Assembly (NCBI RefSeq): GCF_030209435.1
Contig: NZ_JARVRX010000004.1
Coordinates: forward strand, 182,650 to 246,649
DNA: 64,000 bases
Source of the DNA: Mycolicibacterium sp. lyk4-40-TYG-92
GTDB taxonomy: Bacteria > Actinomycetota > Actinomycetes > Mycobacteriales > Mycobacteriaceae
Direction of reading: 5' to 3'
The notes under the pieces were generated by a model. That model saw only the letters and a program-made list of their open reading frames with translations. It had not been told where the DNA came from and ran no database searches. Shown here piece by piece: positions 60,408 through 64,000 of this stretch; positions within the stretch are counted from its first letter, which is position 1; the number at the start of each line of letters is the position of its first letter. The position numbers were made by a program, and so were the translations under genes.

Positions 60408-60686
60408 ATGAAACCCACCAAACTGATTGCCGGCCTGGCGATCGCAGGCAGCCTCGGTGCCGGCCTCGTGACGCTGGGCGCCGGCGTTGCCACGGCCGAC
60501 CCCGGTTGGGGTCCGCCGCCGCCCCCACCCGGCCCGGGTTGGGGGCCGCCGACGCCCGACCACCACTGGGGACCGCCACCACGTGAGTGGGGACCACCGC
60601 CGCCGCCTGACGGAAACCCGCCCGGCACCTGGAACGGCGGCTGGGAGCCGGATGGCGGTGTGTGCCTGTTCGGCGCCTGCATCTAG
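60408..60686 (+). CDS. Small secreted Pro/Trp-rich protein, paralogue 1
   Basis: A 92-residue exported protein. Signal peptide MKPTKLIAGLAIAGSLGAGL... ends at VATA; the mature part is rich in GWGPPPP repeats, with PGWG and WGPP units recurring, and finishes with NPPGTWNGGWEPDGG and a short C-L-F-G-A-C-I tail. The C-terminus is nearly the same as that of the gene at 60817. ATG 60408 has AAAGGAG upstream. Function unknown; the Cys pair may form a disulphide. Confidence 0.78.
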   Translation: MKPTKLIAGLAIAGSLGAGLVTLGAGVATADPGWGPPPPPPGPGWGPPTPDHHWGPPPREWGPPPPPDGNPPGTWNGGWEPDGGVCLFGACI

Positions 60687-60816
60687 GCGAAAGCTGCTGC
60701 CTAAGGTGCACACAGGCCATACATAGCTTGACTAACGATAATGGCTACAGACCGAGAAACAGCGAGCGCCGCAACGTTGTTGTGGTGATCGGGTGAGTCG
60801 AGGAATGGAGTAAGTA

Positions 60817-61080
60817 ATGAAATCGATAAAGCTCATTGTTGGTATGGCCGTCGCCAGCGGCATCGCGGCCGGCGCCGTCGGGCTGGGAGCCGGTACTGCC
60901 AGTGCCGATACCGGCATGGCTCCCGTCCCGGTGCGCTGGGGCAACCACGATCACGGTTGGAACGGCCCCGGTTGGGGCGGGCCGCCCCCGCCTCCGGCAT
61001 GGGGCTGGAACCCGCCGGGCACCTGGAACGGCGGCTGGGAACCTGACGGCGGATTCTGCATCTTCGCCGCCTGCATCTAG
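60817..61080 (+). CDS. Small secreted Pro/Trp-rich protein, paralogue 2
   Basis: An 87-residue exported protein, tandem paralogue of the gene at 60408. Signal peptide MKSIKLIVGMAVASGIAAGA ... ends at TASA; the mature part differs in the middle (VRWGNHDHGWNGPGWGG) but the last 23 residues again read NPPGTWNGGWEPDGG with a C-I-F-A-A-C-I end. ATG 60817 has AATGGAG upstream. The 130-base gap from paralogue 1 has a GATAAT box near 60736-60741 that may be a -10 element, so it probably has its own promoter. Confidence 0.78.
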   Translation: MKSIKLIVGMAVASGIAAGAVGLGAGTASADTGMAPVPVRWGNHDHGWNGPGWGGPPPPPAWGWNPPGTWNGGWEPDGGFCIFAACI

Positions 61081-61081
61081 C

Positions 61082-62428
61082 TCAGTCCGAATGCGGGCGC
61101 GGTGCCGGCAGCTCCAGCAGCAGCCGGGCACCGCCGAGTGGACTCTGCGTCAAAGACGCTGTGCCACCGTGCAGTTCGGCCTGCTGGGCGACCAATGCGA
61201 GACCAAGGCCAGAACCCGAATGTGACGCGGTGGAGCCGCGTGCGAAGCGGTCGAACACCGCGTCACGTTCGTGTTCCGGTACGCCGGTGCCATTGTCGTC
61301 GATGGCGATCTGCACCCCGTCGTGCGAGCTGACGGCGGACAGCTGCACCCGCGTCGCGCCACCGTGTTTGACGGCGTTGGCGATCGCGTTGTCGACGACC
61401 AGCCGCAGCCCGACAGGCAGCCCCAGCATCAACACCGTCGGAGATGGCACGAGGGCCACGTTGAGGTCGGGGTACACCCGCACCGCGTCGTGGGCGGCCC
61501 GGTCGAGCAGCTCCGTGATGTCGACGGGCACCAGATCGTCAGCCGTGGTCAGCTCGCCCTGGGCGAGCCGTTCCAGGGCCGTGAGCGTCGCCTCGATACG
61601 GCTCTGGGTACGCATGACGTCACCGATAACCTCGGCACGCTGCTCGGCCTCGAGGTCCAGCGTCGACAGCACCTCGAGGTTGGTACGCATCGCGGTCAGC
61701 GGCGTGCGCAACTCGTGCGATGCCACCGACGCGAAGTCACGGGCCGACTCCAGTGCGGCCTTGGTGCGTTGCTGCTCCTCGCCGATGCGGGCCAGCATGC
61801 CCTCGACGGCCTCGGCGATCTCCACGGCTTCCGAGACGCCGCGCACGTGCACCTCTTCGGGTTTCGACTGCGAATTGATCTGCCGCGCCTGCTGAGCGAG
61901 CTTTCGGAACGGGTTGATCATCACGAACCACATCGACCCACCGACCACGAACGTGCCGAGGATGACGCCGCTGCAGATGGCCAGAATGCGGATGTGCAGC
62001 GTGCGGATCTGTCGCTGGGCCTCCGCCAGCGGTGCGCCGAGGGCGATCGACGCCGAGCCAGTGGTGACGGTACGGACCCGGTATTCGACGCCATTGATCG
62101 TGGTGTTGGCATAGCCGGCCTCGAACTGCGGAAGCACGATCTCGGGAGGCATCGAGACCGTGGCGGCACCGATGCGAACGGTCTGCACCAGTGAGCCCTC
62201 GGACTGCGGCGTGCCGGTGGGGCTCTGTCTGGCGATGCTCAGCAAGGTGTTGACGTCGGGCAGGCTGCTCAGCGAGTCCAGCCGGCGGTCGAGCTGGCTG
62301 TACTGGTCGTTGGTGACACCGATCCACACCCAGGTCCCGATGATCAGCACCGTCGCGACCACCGACAACGCGGCCACAACGACGATGACACGCAACGACA
62401 GAGCCGGTATCGGTAATCGCAACTGCAC
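61082..62428 (-). CDS. PrrB-like sensor histidine kinase without adjacent response regulator
   Basis: A 448-residue kinase. Transmembrane helices at about 12-36 and 147-171 flank a periplasmic sensor; then HAMP, a dimerisation helix FASVASHELRTPLTAMRTNLEVLSTLDL with His238, and an HATPase with NAIANAVKHGGAT, IDDNGTGVPEHERDAVFDRFARGSTASHSGSGLGLALVAQQAELHGG. These blocks are close to M. tuberculosis PrrB, while the sensor half is more divergent. GTG 62428 gives a PrrB-like length. prrB is normally preceded by prrA; here the upstream gene is tpx behind a strong terminator, so the kinase is orphaned. Confidence 0.9.
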   Translation of the reverse strand: MQLRLPIPALSLRVIVVVAALSVVATVLIIGTWVWIGVTNDQYSQLDRRLDSLSSLPDVNTLLSIARQSPTGTPQSEGSLVQTVRIGAATVSMPPEIVLPQFEAGYANTTINGVEYRVRTVTTGSASIALGAPLAEAQRQIRTLHIRILAICSGVILGTFVVGGSMWFVMINPFRKLAQQARQINSQSKPEEVHVRGVSEAVEIAEAVEGMLARIGEEQQRTKAALESARDFASVASHELRTPLTAMRTNLEVLSTLDLEAEQRAEVIGDVMRTQSRIEATLTALERLAQGELTTADDLVPVDITELLDRAAHDAVRVYPDLNVALVPSPTVLMLGLPVGLRLVVDNAIANAVKHGGATRVQLSAVSSHDGVQIAIDDNGTGVPEHERDAVFDRFARGSTASHSGSGLGLALVAQQAELHGGTASLTQSPLGGARLLLELPAPRPHSD

Positions 62429-62456
62429 CAGGTCATCATGCCCGATGCAGAAACGC

Positions 62457-62491
62457 GGACGGGGTGCGTGCCCGTGGCACACACCCCGTCC
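62457..62491 (-). terminator. Strong hairpin between tpx and the kinase gene
   Basis: GGACGGGGTG (62457-62466) pairs with CACCCCGTCC (62482-62491); inside, GTGCC (62468-62472) pairs with GGCAC (62476-62480) around CGT, with one C/A mismatch. Fifteen base pairs in all. It lies 16 bases after the tpx stop on the reverse strand. Confidence 0.75.
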
Positions 62492-62506
62492 GTCGCAGAG
62501 CCGGTG

Positions 62507-63001
<495 letters not shown>

Positions 63002-63059
63002 ACCCGACAGTCTGTCAAGACTGCGTCACGTCCGCAGCGCTGGGGTGCTGCTGCGGCCA

Positions 63060-63740
63060 CTACTGCCACTCGATGATGCGGCTCAGGTACGGGTCCATGC
63101 CGTTGGTGCGGACCTGGGTCACAGCCACCGCGGGCTCGGTGCCCTCGATCATCTGACCGTTGCCGACGAACAGCGCGACGCTCTGCGAGCCGGCCGGACC
63201 GTAGAACAGCAGGTCGCCCGGCAGCGCCTGATCCGCGGTGATCTTGCGACCGACCTTGTACTGCTCGCCTGACGACCGCGGCAGCTTGATGCCGACGCCG
63301 GCGAACGCGTACTGCACCAGACCGGAGGCATCGAAGCCCGGCGTGGTCGGCGCCGGCGTGATGGCGCCCGCCGTCGGCGACGGGCCGAACAGCCCCGACA
63401 GGCCCGGGATGATCGCGTTGGTCTGCGGGGCGGCCGCCGGCTGCGCGACAGCCGTCGGCTGCAGGCCGAGCTGAGGAGCCGGCTGCGCGACCGGGGCAGC
63501 GGCGGTCGTGACGCTGGCCGGCGGCAGGCTCGGGCCGTTGGCGTTGCCACCGCCGTAGACGAACGGCACCCCGCGCTGCGAGAGCGCACGCTGGATGACG
63601 AAGTCGATGGCCTGCCGGTGGGTGCCGCCGGTCCAGGTGCTGTCGGCGGACGCGCGGGGTGCCGACACCAGCGGGGCCGCCACCGCCATGGGCGCTGCCA
63701 GCAGTGCCGCGCTCGCCACTGTCACAATCATCCGTCGCAT
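63060..63740 (-). CDS. ripD: RipD-like NlpC/P60 protein with inactive active site
   Basis: A 226-residue exported NlpC/P60 protein. A signal peptide (VTVASAALLAAPMAVAAP...) precedes RALSQRGVPFVYGGG, the usual entry to the fold. The active-site position reads FDASGLVQYAF (136-146), with Ala138 where Cys is catalytic, and GSQSVALFVG has Ser187 where the first His should be. Both substitutions match RipD, a non-hydrolytic peptidoglycan-binding protein. A Pro/Ala-rich insert (about 68-134) divides the fold. ATG 63740 has GAGAGG upstream. Triple GTCAC-type repeats lie in its promoter. Confidence 0.9.
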   Translation of the reverse strand: MRRMIVTVASAALLAAPMAVAAPLVSAPRASADSTWTGGTHRQAIDFVIQRALSQRGVPFVYGGGNANGPSLPPASVTTAAAPVAQPAPQLGLQPTAVAQPAAAPQTNAIIPGLSGLFGPSPTAGAITPAPTTPGFDASGLVQYAFAGVGIKLPRSSGEQYKVGRKITADQALPGDLLFYGPAGSQSVALFVGNGQMIEGTEPAVAVTQVRTNGMDPYLSRIIEWQ

Positions 63741-63823
63741 TTCGGCTACCTCTCGTCGTGCGCCACCGGGACGCACGACGCCGCATGATCTACGCAGGGG
63801 TCGCGTCCCCGGAGGTCCCTCTA

Positions 63824-63850
63824 GTCACAAATTTCACTAACGTCACTTTA
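63824..63850. promoter_or_regulatory. Three phased 9-bp repeats (MtrA-like sites) before ripD
   Basis: GTCACAAAT, TTCACTAAC and GTCACTTTA follow each other without gaps at 63824-63850. MtrA, the mycobacterial cell-division regulator, binds tandem 9-bp GTCACa-type repeats and controls Rip-family genes, so the site fits; the third-party specificity is inference. It lies about 85-110 bp before the ATG. Confidence 0.5.
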
Positions 63851-63946
63851 ACCCCACGCGCGCGCCTTATCCCACATAAATGCAGGTCAGCGCGCGATCT
63901 TTATCGAAACTGTGATCGAAAGGTGATCGAGTGTGACGACACCTCT

Positions 63947-64000
63947 TGTCATGTCGCAGGACATAGGTGACAGTTCTGCATCAGGACATCGGTGACAGTT
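63947..64000. repeat. 18-bp direct repeats at window edge, possible insertion-sequence end
   Basis: AGGACATAGGTGACAGTT (63958-63975) and AGGACATCGGTGACAGTT (63983-64000) differ by one base and lie 25 bp apart; the first is preceded by TGTCATGTCGC at 63947. Repeated GGTGACAGTT blocks like this are, as I recall, a feature of the termini of IS481-type elements in mycobacteria. No transposase is visible because the window ends here. Confidence 0.4.

Overview
The window is high-GC actinobacterial DNA, and its gene content points to a rapidly growing Mycobacterium/Mycolicibacterium. It carries homologues of the LpqH 19-kDa lipoprotein, MPT63 (DUF1942), the Rv1987 cellulose-binding protein, the catalytically dead NlpC/P60 protein RipD, the PrrB kinase, a PknH-type sensor-domain lipoprotein, two-domain isocitrate lyase (ICL2), a WS/DGAT acyltransferase and a 13E12 (DUF222) remnant. 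I see no tRNA, rRNA or CRISPR array. Only the last ~60 bases hint at a mobile element. Coding density is high and many genes use GTG or TTG starts.

Layout. (0-4.5 kb) A phenylalanine hydroxylase cut by the window edge, a DinB protein and a CYP153-type alkane hydroxylase, the last divergent from an AraC/AlkR-like regulator across a region with repeated TGGCAATG sites; then a terpenoid-cyclase-fold protein. (4.5-7 kb) An Rv1987-like secreted CBM2 protein, an Hsp20 behind a CIRCE operator, a small gene with a perfect Shine-Dalgarno, and an MPT63-like protein. (7-13 kb) An MFS transporter, a condensation-domain/GNAT fusion, a hydrolase and type III glutamine synthetase. (13-15.2 kb) An ECF42-type sigma factor with its DGPF/YCII partner. 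(15.2-22.5 kb) Secreted and envelope proteins: hydrolase, cutinase, FNPQP-repeat peptide, Rieske lipoprotein, WS/DGAT, CadD-like exporter, GtrA, and two secreted proteins with basic tails.

(22.6-29.9 kb) OsmC, then an amino-acid catabolic block: Lrp regulator, indolepyruvate ferredoxin oxidoreductase, Leu/Phe/Val-type dehydrogenase and APC permease. The dehydrogenase is preceded by a short leader with alternative hairpins. (29.9-35 kb) LpqH-like lipoprotein, polysaccharide deacetylase, VOC protein, SDR-type epimerase, truncated 13E12 gene, F420-dependent oxidoreductase, flavin reductase. (35.3-40.1 kb) A five-gene MoxR/DUF58/VWA/TPR operon whose VWA protein has two VWA-like halves. (40.1-45.7 kb) Isochorismatase, transketolase, methyltransferase, FKBP lipoprotein, sensor lipoprotein and two proline-rich secreted proteins.

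(45.7-49.1 kb) A TetR-controlled unit: an unlisted 38-residue membrane peptide, an AveC-like membrane protein, a P450 and a His-rich GRDP-like protein, with a perfect palindromic operator before the divergent tetR. (49.1-55.1 kb) Acyltransferase 3, DUF3516 helicase, and an ECF41 (SigJ-like) sigma operon with SRPBCC, F420-type and membrane proteins. (55.2-64 kb) GAP/glutaminyl-cyclase fusion, tautomerase, ICL2, EamA transporter, two paralogous secreted peptides, a PrrB-like kinase without a regulator, Tpx and RipD, ending in repeats that may be the edge of an insertion sequence.
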